A stretch of DNA of 58,866 nt from Candidatus Thorarchaeota archaeon. GTDB lineage: Archaea > Asgardarchaeota > Thorarchaeia > Thorarchaeales > Thorarchaeaceae. The stretch is taken from positions 1 to 58,866 of the forward strand of contig PRDI01000050.1 of assembly GCA_003345595.1 (NCBI GenBank), in the 5' to 3' direction. The position numbers and the translations under genes are program-made. The notes beneath the pieces are model-generated. The model searched no databases. It was not told the origin of the DNA and was given only the letters and a program-made list of their open reading frames with translations. Below, in pieces: positions 44,773 to 52,601 of the stretch (positions are counted from its first letter, which is position 1; the number at the start of each line of letters is the position of its first letter).

Positions 44773-45438
44773 TCACCACCTCACTGAGGCTGACAGCGAA
44801 ACTTCTACAATCCCTGTTTCGAGTAGCTTGATCTTTCCCAGCGGTACCTCTAGACCAGCGCGATTCGTGCCGATGATTGTGGAATAAGGACCAATCGCGT
44901 CCCTCCGCACGGCAAGATCATGATCGACCCACTGTTTGATGGTCTCATGATGCACAGGACAGGTGATGGCACCGTCGATGACTCTGTTCTCGCTAATGAC
45001 GACTACTTTCACACCGCTGCTGACAACTCCTGCAAGAGTCGGCAGAACTTCCTCGATGAGTTCCTGTCCCCATAAGGTCGGGTTGAGGCGGGCCATGTCA
45101 ATCACTCTTGTGACCGGGTCCACGACCACCAGCGACGTGAGTGGTGTGATCCGGCTTGCCACATTCATGACGCAGTCGCGCGATTGGGCATAGTCCAGAG
45201 TGACAAAGGTTGTCACAGCGGACATCTTGCCGCCACATGCTTTGACGTTCCGCCTTAGATGTTTCACAAACGACATCTTGCCATCTGTGTTGATCCATTC
45301 TACTGCGGAGCTTACGGACTCGTCTGCCGCAAAGGCGACTGCAAGAAGAGTCTTGCCTGATCCAGCAGGACCCCAAATGTGGGTTAGACCCTCTAAGCCC
45401 ATTGAGTGCATTAACCTGGCATCATTCTTCCGCATCAT
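44773..45438 (-). CDS. RadB-like RecA-fold ATPase
   Basis: About 221 residues from ATG 45438; the open frame extends to 45531, but the extra part overlaps the previous gene by 110 bases. The RecA-type core has an intact Walker A (GPAGSGKTLLAVAFA) and a Walker B-like strand (LVVVDPVTRVIDM), with a third strand VKVVVISENRVID. No DNA-binding N-terminal domain is present, as in RadB. A CPVHHE stretch could be a metal-binding turn but is unproven. In the operon it follows a membrane protein (17-base overlap) and precedes another membrane protein. Confidence 0.8.
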   Translation of the reverse strand: MMRKNDARLMHSMGLEGLTHIWGPAGSGKTLLAVAFAADESVSSAVEWINTDGKMSFVKHLRRNVKACGGKMSAVTTFVTLDYAQSRDCVMNVASRITPLTSLVVVDPVTRVIDMARLNPTLWGQELIEEVLPTLAGVVSSGVKVVVISENRVIDGAITCPVHHETIKQWVDHDLAVRRDAIGPYSTIIGTNRAGLEVPLGKIKLLETGIVEVSLSASVRW

Positions 45439-47152
45439 CAAGGCCCCACATTCTCTCTGCCTCTTTCGGGTCTGATACAGAAACTTCTCTCTCAGGAACT
45501 GGACCTGCCGAGGACTCGGATGGGCGTCCACTCATCCCTGCGATTCTAGCACTAACGATGTCTGCAGCTCGCTTGGGAGGTTCGAAGCCATCAGGATTAT
45601 CGCTTGTTTCGGCATCGGAACTCATGTCGTGCTCGCTAGACGTGAGGGTGCGAGTTGCTGATGTTAGATCTGGTTCACCTGGCCGGGAGTTCCTGCGTAT
45701 GGACTCGAAGAAGTCTGATGTGGCCTCATGTCCTCTAAGAGCTGTAGAGGGTATTCCCTCAATTGTGTGCACAGCATCATCTCTCGTCGCAAGGACCGGG
45801 ACTGGAGTTGCAGTTTCTTCTTCTTCGGGCTGTGTCAGCATCTCGCCCAGCCTTTCCGCCGTCTCAGACATGGCCCTAATGTTCATCAGGTCGTCAATCG
45901 CGTTCTTGACGTCGAAACGAAGGACACCGATATCATAGAGTGAGTTGTTGAGTAGACCAATGTGACTCACGGCCTCCCCGAATGTCATGGGATTAGACAA
46001 GTGTGCAGTCAGTCCTACATACATCAGAGCGAGCATCTCCTCATTCGCATCAGACCCTAGGTGTCGCAGTAGGCAGAGGAATCTCCCCAGTCCCATGTCT
46101 GAGGTTCTGATTGGCGTGCTTTCATCAGGCTCTTCAGCTGGGGCGAACCTTACACACTCGTCGAGCACAGAGCATGCCAAGCTCACTGCATGATCCGTAT
46201 TGCCAGACTCTAGGGCCTCTCCCGCGGCTGCCATTAGCGGTGTCACTGTGAAATGAAGATCCCCTACAAGCCGCAATGCCTGCTCGTTCTCTGAGACCGC
46301 CTTCGATATTCTACTCCAGTCACCCAAAGCAGACACATGCGAGCGTTCATGTTTCACCTTGGATTCGAAGAGTCGGAGTTGCTTTCTTGAGACTGCCAGG
46401 AGGAAGGCACCAGCGATACCCCCTGCGGCTGTCAGCAGAAGTGGTAGTAGAAGCCCACCGGATCCGGTAATGGCCAATTCAATACAGGTCAGCGCACCAG
46501 CCACGGAGAAGACAGAGGACAAAACACCGTACCATCCTCGCTCCACTGCGTTCTGAAGTCCGCTCCACTTGTCGCCAGCTATTCCCCTCCTTACGTCTGG
46601 AACTATGGACCTCATATCACTCTGGCATGCAAACGAAAACTCTTCCGGCCTCACTATTCTTTTCTGGTCTGTTAGCCAGCCGAGATCATTAAGAGGACGG
46701 ACACCTTCGGCCACAACGTAGACTGTTCTCGTTTCGTGCATCATGGAGCTTCCCTTCTCATTCAATGAACGAAGGAGCTCCAGTCGAACACGTCCCCAAG
46801 GTGTGGCAATCGCTCTCTTTCTTACAAGTCCATCGAGCCCGACATCGGTAAGTATCCTCGCCAAGGGCCTGGTCACGGCATCTAGCACTTCGGCTTTCAG
46901 GCCAAGATCGCTCTTACCAGAGCGGCAAGAGCGCATATCGAGTACAAAGACGACAGCAAGGTGAACACCCCCTGTACCTGGGATTGCTTGTAGCCGTACT
47001 CCCACGGTAATGCCACTTGGGTATTGGCAGGTGTGGTGTTGAGTGCTGCGCAGGACGCCAATGATGTCCTGTTCCTTCGATGGTTCTTTTGGCACCCGAC
47101 TCCCCCCAGCTGAGGCAGCCGGAATCTCTGTTCTCTTCTCAGGCAGACTCAT
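45422..47152 (-). CDS. Membrane protein with two central TM helices, unknown (about 576 aa)
   Basis: The start is probably ATG 47152, 10 bases after GGAGGA; ATG 47161 is too close to that site. Residues 1-210 form a soluble domain with a GVHLAVVFVLDMRSCR strand, then two adjacent transmembrane helices (about 225-260; GVLSSVFSVAGALTCIELAI and LLLPLLLTAAGGIAGAFLLAV) and a long helical domain that is Glu/Ser-rich toward the end (Pro/Ser/Glu-rich, probably disordered). No family recognised. It overlaps the Ski2-like helicase gene by 14 bases and the RadB-like gene by 17 bases, so translation of the three is coupled. Confidence 0.7.
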   Translation of the reverse strand: MSLPEKRTEIPAASAGGSRVPKEPSKEQDIIGVLRSTQHHTCQYPSGITVGVRLQAIPGTGGVHLAVVFVLDMRSCRSGKSDLGLKAEVLDAVTRPLARILTDVGLDGLVRKRAIATPWGRVRLELLRSLNEKGSSMMHETRTVYVVAEGVRPLNDLGWLTDQKRIVRPEEFSFACQSDMRSIVPDVRRGIAGDKWSGLQNAVERGWYGVLSSVFSVAGALTCIELAITGSGGLLLPLLLTAAGGIAGAFLLAVSRKQLRLFESKVKHERSHVSALGDWSRISKAVSENEQALRLVGDLHFTVTPLMAAAGEALESGNTDHAVSLACSVLDECVRFAPAEEPDESTPIRTSDMGLGRFLCLLRHLGSDANEEMLALMYVGLTAHLSNPMTFGEAVSHIGLLNNSLYDIGVLRFDVKNAIDDLMNIRAMSETAERLGEMLTQPEEEETATPVPVLATRDDAVHTIEGIPSTALRGHEATSDFFESIRRNSRPGEPDLTSATRTLTSSEHDMSSDAETSDNPDGFEPPKRAADIVSARIAGMSGRPSESSAGPVPEREVSVSDPKEAERMWGLDDAEE

Positions 47153-49319
47153 TGTGCTCATATCCTCCATTGTCACTACCGGTTGGTCCATGACCTCGGG
47201 CGAGGTCCAAGGCCTGTATCATGTTCTCTGCTATCGTCACTACTGGAAGCAGTCCTCCTAGACGACCCACTGCATGAATAGAACGAAGCAACCAAGTTGT
47301 GGTTTCAATGAGCCCATTGATGTCTCCTTCGTGGAAACCAGATCTCTTTGCCAATTCAGAGATTGGTGCACGGTTCGATGTGATAGCGTCTATGAGTTGG
47401 TCATAGGACTCCCCTAGTGATCCACCGCTCTCAATACCGACCAGGTGTCTCAACAACCAGAGAAGCGAGGTCTTGTCTTCCGTTTGAGGCAAAAGAGCCA
47501 GCATCTCCCGAGCCGTAGGTATGCTGAGATACAGTCTGTTGATGAGGCGACCCAGCCTGGTAGGCTTCAGCTTCCCGGCGGTTCCTCCCTCGACAAGACC
47601 TAGCTTCAGAAGGATTCCGGCTGGGCTCGATTCACTGAGAGAGAGTGGTATTACGTAATCTGCAATAGCACCAAGTTCTGTGGCCGCTGAAGCTCCTAGC
47701 AGCAGAAGGTGTGAACACAACATGCCATGCGCATCGAGAGACCTGCCACAGGAGCATTGTGGTCCCTCGAGACATCCGGAGAACGAAGTGCGTGACGAGA
47801 AACGACAAGCATACTGCGAGCCGTCCCAGTCAGTGACAATCGCGCCGACCACGTTGTCTCCTTTCTCCCGGATGTCGACTGCTCCGAATGAACCCTGTTT
47901 TGCCGCTCGAACAGATTCCGGCAGGGCATGTCGTTCGATTGCCGCCTCGGCTGAGATTTCGCCTAGATTGAGCAGTCTCATGGGTGATTCTGCGTCTTGC
48001 ATAGCGCAGTGAATGAGGTACGAATCGTTCAGCAAACTATCTTCAACTTCCTCAAGTGAAGTCTCACCCTGTTCGTCAAGCGCGACTAGTAGTAGCTCTG
48101 TCATGGAGGAAGGAGTATTGAGCACGCTTCTTACCCTATCATACCTTGGGACAAGTAACACCTTTCCAGATTCTTCTACTTGGTCGAAGTACCTCTTCTC
48201 AGCCTCTTCGGCCTCACCCTCACTCCCTGTAAGAACGACTCCGAATCCCACTTTGTCATGGTTTGGTCTCCCGGCCCTGCCCAGCATTTGATGGAGCCGG
48301 TTTGCACTCAGCAGTTGTCCATGTTCCTTAGGTGTCTTCACGTTCGTGACCACGACAGTCCTTGCAGGGAGGTCCATACCTGCAGCGAGCGTCGTTGTCG
48401 CACAGACTACTCTAACCCTTCCAGTCTGGAACAAATGCTCGACGAGGCCGCGCGCGTTGGGCCCAAGGCCAGCATGATGAAAAGCTGTGCCGTCGTGTAG
48501 AACGGTTCTGAGTTCGGGCGGTAAGCTTACGCCCCAGTTCTCCACTGACCCGAGTTCGCTATCGAGTCTAGCCTTCTCCCCCTCTGTGAGCTGTCGGCCC
48601 ACGTCTGCAGCCAGCCGAAAACACTCCACCTCCGCCTCTCGACGAGTCCTCTGAAATACAATCGCTTGTCCATTGCTCTGTATGGTTGTCAAGACGAGCT
48701 CTCTGACAGTCTTGTCCTTGTTGCTCGTAGACAGGACTTTGCAGTGAAGTGGCACGGGTCTCTCATCAGATTCTATGAGCTCACACTGCAACCACTCTGA
48801 GAGATCCAATGGTGTTCCCACGGTGGCTGAGAGAGCAATCAGCTGAAGATCGTGAATCAGGCGTTTCAGTCTGATGATTGCACTCTCAAGCCGGGCTCCT
48901 CGCCGGACCTCTCCGAGGTTCTGAATCTCGTCGATGACTACAGTTCCCACGTCCAGAAGCCATGGGGCTCCGTGCCGAAGCAGAGAGTCTGCCCTTTCGT
49001 AGGTTGTGACGATGATGTCGCGGTCAGACAGTTCATTACCTTCATTCTGGTAATCGCCCGTGCTAAGTCCGACCCTGATGCCGTGACTTTCGTACCGTTC
49101 TCTAAGGCCATTCCAGACTTGAAGACCAAGCGCCCGCAACGGTACTAGATATAGGCCCTTCTTCCCTGCTATCACGGACCTGAGGAGTGCCATCTCCCCG
49201 ACAAGCGTCTTGCCTGACCCGGTGGGACTACATACCATGATGCTCTTTCCGTCAAGCAACCCCTTATCGATGGCAGATTTCTGGACTCCTCTTGGTGTGA
49301 CTCCAATGGAGTCCAGCAT
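47139..49319 (-). CDS. Ski2-like (Hel308-related) superfamily 2 helicase with SWIM zinc finger
   Basis: 726 residues. Motifs: Walker A SPTGSGKT (31-38), VPLRALGLQV, VTTYERAD, DEIQ (130-133, a DExH variant), ALSATVG, and FHHAGL...GLVEHLF...VVCATTTLAAGMDLPA with QMLGRAGRPN (motif VI). This matches the Ski2/Hel308 group, which unwinds branched or forked DNA. About residues 505-545 hold CSCGRSLDAHGMLCSH, a SWIM-type CxC...CxH zinc finger not usual in Hel308, where a winged helix and ratchet follow motif VI. A C-terminal helical region follows. The gene lies 22 bases after the stop of the HerA/VirB4-like gene; no clear ribosome site precedes ATG 49319. Confidence 0.88.
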   Translation of the reverse strand: MLDSIGVTPRGVQKSAIDKGLLDGKSIMVCSPTGSGKTLVGEMALLRSVIAGKKGLYLVPLRALGLQVWNGLRERYESHGIRVGLSTGDYQNEGNELSDRDIIVTTYERADSLLRHGAPWLLDVGTVVIDEIQNLGEVRRGARLESAIIRLKRLIHDLQLIALSATVGTPLDLSEWLQCELIESDERPVPLHCKVLSTSNKDKTVRELVLTTIQSNGQAIVFQRTRREAEVECFRLAADVGRQLTEGEKARLDSELGSVENWGVSLPPELRTVLHDGTAFHHAGLGPNARGLVEHLFQTGRVRVVCATTTLAAGMDLPARTVVVTNVKTPKEHGQLLSANRLHQMLGRAGRPNHDKVGFGVVLTGSEGEAEEAEKRYFDQVEESGKVLLVPRYDRVRSVLNTPSSMTELLLVALDEQGETSLEEVEDSLLNDSYLIHCAMQDAESPMRLLNLGEISAEAAIERHALPESVRAAKQGSFGAVDIREKGDNVVGAIVTDWDGSQYACRFSSRTSFSGCLEGPQCSCGRSLDAHGMLCSHLLLLGASAATELGAIADYVIPLSLSESSPAGILLKLGLVEGGTAGKLKPTRLGRLINRLYLSIPTAREMLALLPQTEDKTSLLWLLRHLVGIESGGSLGESYDQLIDAITSNRAPISELAKRSGFHEGDINGLIETTTWLLRSIHAVGRLGGLLPVVTIAENMIQALDLARGHGPTGSDNGGYEHNESA

Positions 49320-49341
49320 CTGATGAACATGTATTGAGAGA

Positions 49342-51702
49342 TCAGAAACCGCCGATATCTTTGGAGCCCTCCTTGGTTTCTGTCTCTCGGAGCAGCATTG
49401 TGCCCTTCATCGTGATCCTGTAGTTTGTGTATGAAACGCCAGCATGGAGTTCATGTCCACGAAGAATGAGACCTGCCCTCTCAAGTCGCGTTATCACACC
49501 CTGGACATCGTCGCTTGCGCTTCCTCCGCTTGAAACGATGAACCTCTTGACTGCCTCTTCGGTCAGCGGCTCATACTTCATGAGTAGACGTAGAACGCGC
49601 AATGCGAGGTTTCTCTCTCCTCCTGCGACACAATCCAGAAGAGAGTCGGGACCGTGGGGTGACTTTACCGTGTCAGCTCGGAGTACTTGAGCGAGTCTGC
49701 GAATCATCTCGTCCTCGGTCAGCGGACGAATGTCAGACTGAGGAAGGCTGAGCTTGACGGGCATGCAGGTTTGCGAGCCACCGCGTATCATGAGCGCCAC
49801 TCCGGGTTCCATTACCCTGAGGAAGGAAGTTTCCCGCATACTCTGACGTGACTTGCTGTGAATACCCGTGGCAATCACGCTGAGACCCAGAAAATCTATC
49901 GCAACCTTGAGGTCCATTCCCTCTCTCAGCTTGAGCGAAACAAAGGATGAGAGGACTCCGAGAGCTCCGGATGACATGTCTGCAGGATGGTCGAGGCCGA
50001 CAATAATCGGCCCCCTCCTCTTGAGCGTTCGCAGCAGTGTTTCGGACCAGACATCTCGGTTACCGTATTGCCTGTTGCGTACTCTCAAGTTGTCTGGGCT
50101 ATCGAGAATCACGATCAGATTCTCATCATGAGTGAGGCCAGCAAGCTTGACGCATAGGAGATCCCATGCGTATCTGTCCAATGGAGGCGACCCAAGGGAA
50201 AGAAGCAGGACTGCAAGAGGCACTTCTGTGAGGACACTCATGGGCGCAGTCTGACACCCGTAGAATGCTCTTGCACCTGAACCTTGGTGCAGCATGCGAA
50301 TTGCGTTGATCCCAATCAGAGAGACCTTGGAGTGGCCCTCTACAACAGGAATGTTTGAGTCTGGAGTGTTTTCAGTGTCAGACGAATCTCCTAGGTGAAC
50401 ATCAGCGACAGTCGCATTACCAAGTGCCACAGCCTTGTTGAGCGCAATCTCAAGATCGACTGCCCCTCGCAAGTCCATGCCGCAAAGTACCTCAAGTGTT
50501 GTCAGTAGTTGCGGAACATATTCGCTTCGAGGAGCCCCGTCTGGATCGATTGGGTTCAGGACTAGATTCCTGCCCAGCTCCAAGCTGATGCCTTGCTCTG
50601 AGAGTGCTGCGATATCCACGGCCTCGCGATCACCAGTAGCAAAGAGAACGCGCTTGCCAGAATCGAGGAGCCTGTCGATGATGACCTTCAACAGCTCTTT
50701 TCTCTCTGACTGACCTCCCCCACAGATGAGCAAGCCTCGTTCAAGATCGCTGTCTGCGAGTCCAACCGATGGGCCCAACCTTAGCGTTTCAGGATTGATA
50801 GACACTCCAAGAGCGTAATCTGCCTCGTCTGATCTGATCGGAGACACAAACTCGGCTGGTACGCTTGCGCCCACCTCTGGTGCGAGTTCGCTTGGCAGCT
50901 GGACTAGCCATTCAGAAAGCTCTGATCCAGCTGCATAGAAGGATGTCAGACCGTGATCGACCTCCACCTTCCTGAAACGGTTACAGAGGCCGTTGGCACT
51001 GACTCTCTGCCACTCGCGCTCCGGTATAGCGGCTCTCATGGCTGACTCGAATCCGGATAGATCCTCAGGTCTCTTGCCATATCCAACAGCTAGGACGCCC
51101 GTACTCCACATGCCGCCTCGTCTTGCCGCATAAGCACCGACGGCATCCTTGGAGAGGTTATCCAAGAACGAGGCCAATGAATCTGATAATCGGTCTTTCT
51201 GCAAGATGTTCTCGATCTTCTCAGGCTTCATCGAAACAGACACGAACAGACCCATCGAGTCATCCATTGCTCTGATGAGTGCACCGAGGTCTCCGACAAG
51301 ATCAGATCCTGCCGAGTCCAGTCTCATTGCAGCAGCAAACTTCCGTCCCCTTACGTCTCTCACTTGTACTGAGCCCTCGACAAGTGAGAACCCGACATCA
51401 CCTGTACGTACGCTCTTCCATTGGTCGTTTACTGATTGTCTGGATCCTGACGACCCCATCGTGCGGGTCACAATGATGATGCTGATGAGCACGGTCGCTG
51501 TGCCAACAAGCACAACGTCGGGATACCATATTCCCGTAACAACTGTCACCGTTGAAACCAATGCAACCAGTGATAGTGAGTGTCCGACTTTCCTGTTGTC
51601 CCACCTGATTTCTGTGCTAGGGGTCGCTCCCTCTCCTTGCCGAGCTCTGTCCTTGAATGGGTCGAAAGCGGGCTCGGGACCCAGCACAAGTCGTCTACTC
51701 AT
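49342..51702 (-). CDS. Membrane-anchored HerA/VirB4-like protein with degenerate ATPase motifs
   Basis: 786 residues; ATG 51702 has GAGGAGG 8 bases upstream. Two transmembrane helices (about 45-80) are followed by a domain resembling the N-terminal region of VirB4/TraC-type ATPases (SMGLFVSVSMKPEKIENIL, FESAMRAAIPEREWQR). The ATPase-like core is clear by order of elements: GLLICGGGQSERKELLKVII, KRVLFATGDREAVDIAAL and LELGRNLVLNPIDPDG, the last matching the NPxD stretch of HerA/VirB4. The P-loop Lys-Ser/Thr is lost (GGQSERKE), and the Walker B strand ends DSP (LIVILDSPDN) instead of DE. The C-terminus has a winged helix (RLLMKYEPLTEEAVKRFI). I infer a structural or inactive ATPase relative. 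Confidence 0.75.
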   Translation of the reverse strand: MSRRLVLGPEPAFDPFKDRARQGEGATPSTEIRWDNRKVGHSLSLVALVSTVTVVTGIWYPDVVLVGTATVLISIIIVTRTMGSSGSRQSVNDQWKSVRTGDVGFSLVEGSVQVRDVRGRKFAAAMRLDSAGSDLVGDLGALIRAMDDSMGLFVSVSMKPEKIENILQKDRLSDSLASFLDNLSKDAVGAYAARRGGMWSTGVLAVGYGKRPEDLSGFESAMRAAIPEREWQRVSANGLCNRFRKVEVDHGLTSFYAAGSELSEWLVQLPSELAPEVGASVPAEFVSPIRSDEADYALGVSINPETLRLGPSVGLADSDLERGLLICGGGQSERKELLKVIIDRLLDSGKRVLFATGDREAVDIAALSEQGISLELGRNLVLNPIDPDGAPRSEYVPQLLTTLEVLCGMDLRGAVDLEIALNKAVALGNATVADVHLGDSSDTENTPDSNIPVVEGHSKVSLIGINAIRMLHQGSGARAFYGCQTAPMSVLTEVPLAVLLLSLGSPPLDRYAWDLLCVKLAGLTHDENLIVILDSPDNLRVRNRQYGNRDVWSETLLRTLKRRGPIIVGLDHPADMSSGALGVLSSFVSLKLREGMDLKVAIDFLGLSVIATGIHSKSRQSMRETSFLRVMEPGVALMIRGGSQTCMPVKLSLPQSDIRPLTEDEMIRRLAQVLRADTVKSPHGPDSLLDCVAGGERNLALRVLRLLMKYEPLTEEAVKRFIVSSGGSASDDVQGVITRLERAGLILRGHELHAGVSYTNYRITMKGTMLLRETETKEGSKDIGGF

Positions 51703-52006
51703 GCTTTGCCTCCTCCTCAACCGGAAACCAGCTGAAGTCTTGCCTCTGAAGGATCTCGAGAACTCTCCTGAACCGCTCTGCGTACACAGGCCCTCCGCCA
51801 GCCATCACGAGCGTCCTGTTACTGGTGAGCAAGAGCTCGGGCATGTTTTCACCATGTGAAGGTGCACCGTAGGCAATGAGCACAGGACTCCGGGACAAGA
51901 CTATCCATTGGTAGCCGTGTCCTTTCTGTAGTGCATCCATGAGCGTCTGAGGTTTGACCCCTCTCGGCAGGTCTACGCCGGTTCGATCACTTTGAGGACT
52001 GCTCAT
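51695..52006 (-). CDS. Small unknown protein (about 103 aa) of the DNA-processing operon
   Basis: Starts at ATG 52006, 11 bases after AGGAGG (TTG 52015 is too close to that site). Compact alpha/beta composition with strands HGYQWIVLSRSPVLIAYG and ELLLTSNRTLVMAGGG and a C-terminal helix (AERFRRVLEILQRQ). No cysteines, signal or membrane helix. Not assigned to a family. It overlaps the membrane protein gene by 20 bases and the VirB4-like gene by 8 bases, so it probably partners one of them. A homologue search would decide whether it is unique to this system. Confidence 0.65.
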   Translation of the reverse strand: MSSPQSDRTGVDLPRGVKPQTLMDALQKGHGYQWIVLSRSPVLIAYGAPSHGENMPELLLTSNRTLVMAGGGPVYAERFRRVLEILQRQDFSWFPVEEEAKHE

Positions 52007-52601
52007 CCTGTTCAATTCCTCCTTTGACTGCCCTCATGATATCGTTGAGCCCTGCGTTCTCGATTGGAATGTGGGGGTAAGCAGTCCTCATTGCCTTCTC
52101 AAGTATCATCACGTCAGCAGACAGGTCTTTCGACAGCTTCTGCGCTATCGCAGAGGCATTGCCGACTCTGAGGCAGGTCCTGACAATCATCATGCCGATA
52201 ATTGTTGGCCCCTGCCCGAGGGGTCTGTAGAGAAGAAATCTCACCGAGCCGTTCTTACTCTCAGACAGCCTCGCGTGCATTGCCTGTAGCACTCGGGAAG
52301 CAGCATGGCTCAGGTCTATTCCAAGAGGCACACTAGTCATAAGTCTGGCTCCGAATGCCTCAAGTTTCCACGTCCTGACAAGGGCCAGTACTCCATACCT
52401 CTCGTTCCACAGCATCATCGGCGTCCCAGATGACCGCTTAGCTACGACTATCAGGACCGTTGTGAGCAGGAGTCCGATTACTGCTTGCTGCGCTTGAACA
52501 AGCCGCTGGCTTCCAGCCAATAGTGAAAGGAACCAGATAGCTAGCAGAACCGAGGCAATGATCCATCCATCAGACAATGGTTCATTGTGCATCAATACCA
52601 T
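51987..52601 (-). CDS. Two-TM membrane protein, unknown (204 aa)
   Basis: Two N-terminal transmembrane helices (about 12-30, IIASVLLAIWFLSLLAG; and 39-55, AVIGLLLTTVLIVVA) and a cytoplasmic alpha/beta domain of 140 residues (for example VRFLLYRPLGQGPTIIGMMIV). The start is ATG 52601 directly behind a GGGAGGAGA site; ATG 52592 is possible. Size and topology recall small VirB3/PrgI-type inner-membrane partners that precede VirB4 in type IV secretion loci, but I see no sequence identity to prove that. It lies two genes upstream of the HerA/VirB4-like gene and overlaps its neighbours by 20 bases at both ends. Confidence 0.65.
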   Translation of the reverse strand: MVLMHNEPLSDGWIIASVLLAIWFLSLLAGSQRLVQAQQAVIGLLLTTVLIVVAKRSSGTPMMLWNERYGVLALVRTWKLEAFGARLMTSVPLGIDLSHAASRVLQAMHARLSESKNGSVRFLLYRPLGQGPTIIGMMIVRTCLRVGNASAIAQKLSKDLSADVMILEKAMRTAYPHIPIENAGLNDIMRAVKGGIEQDEQSSK

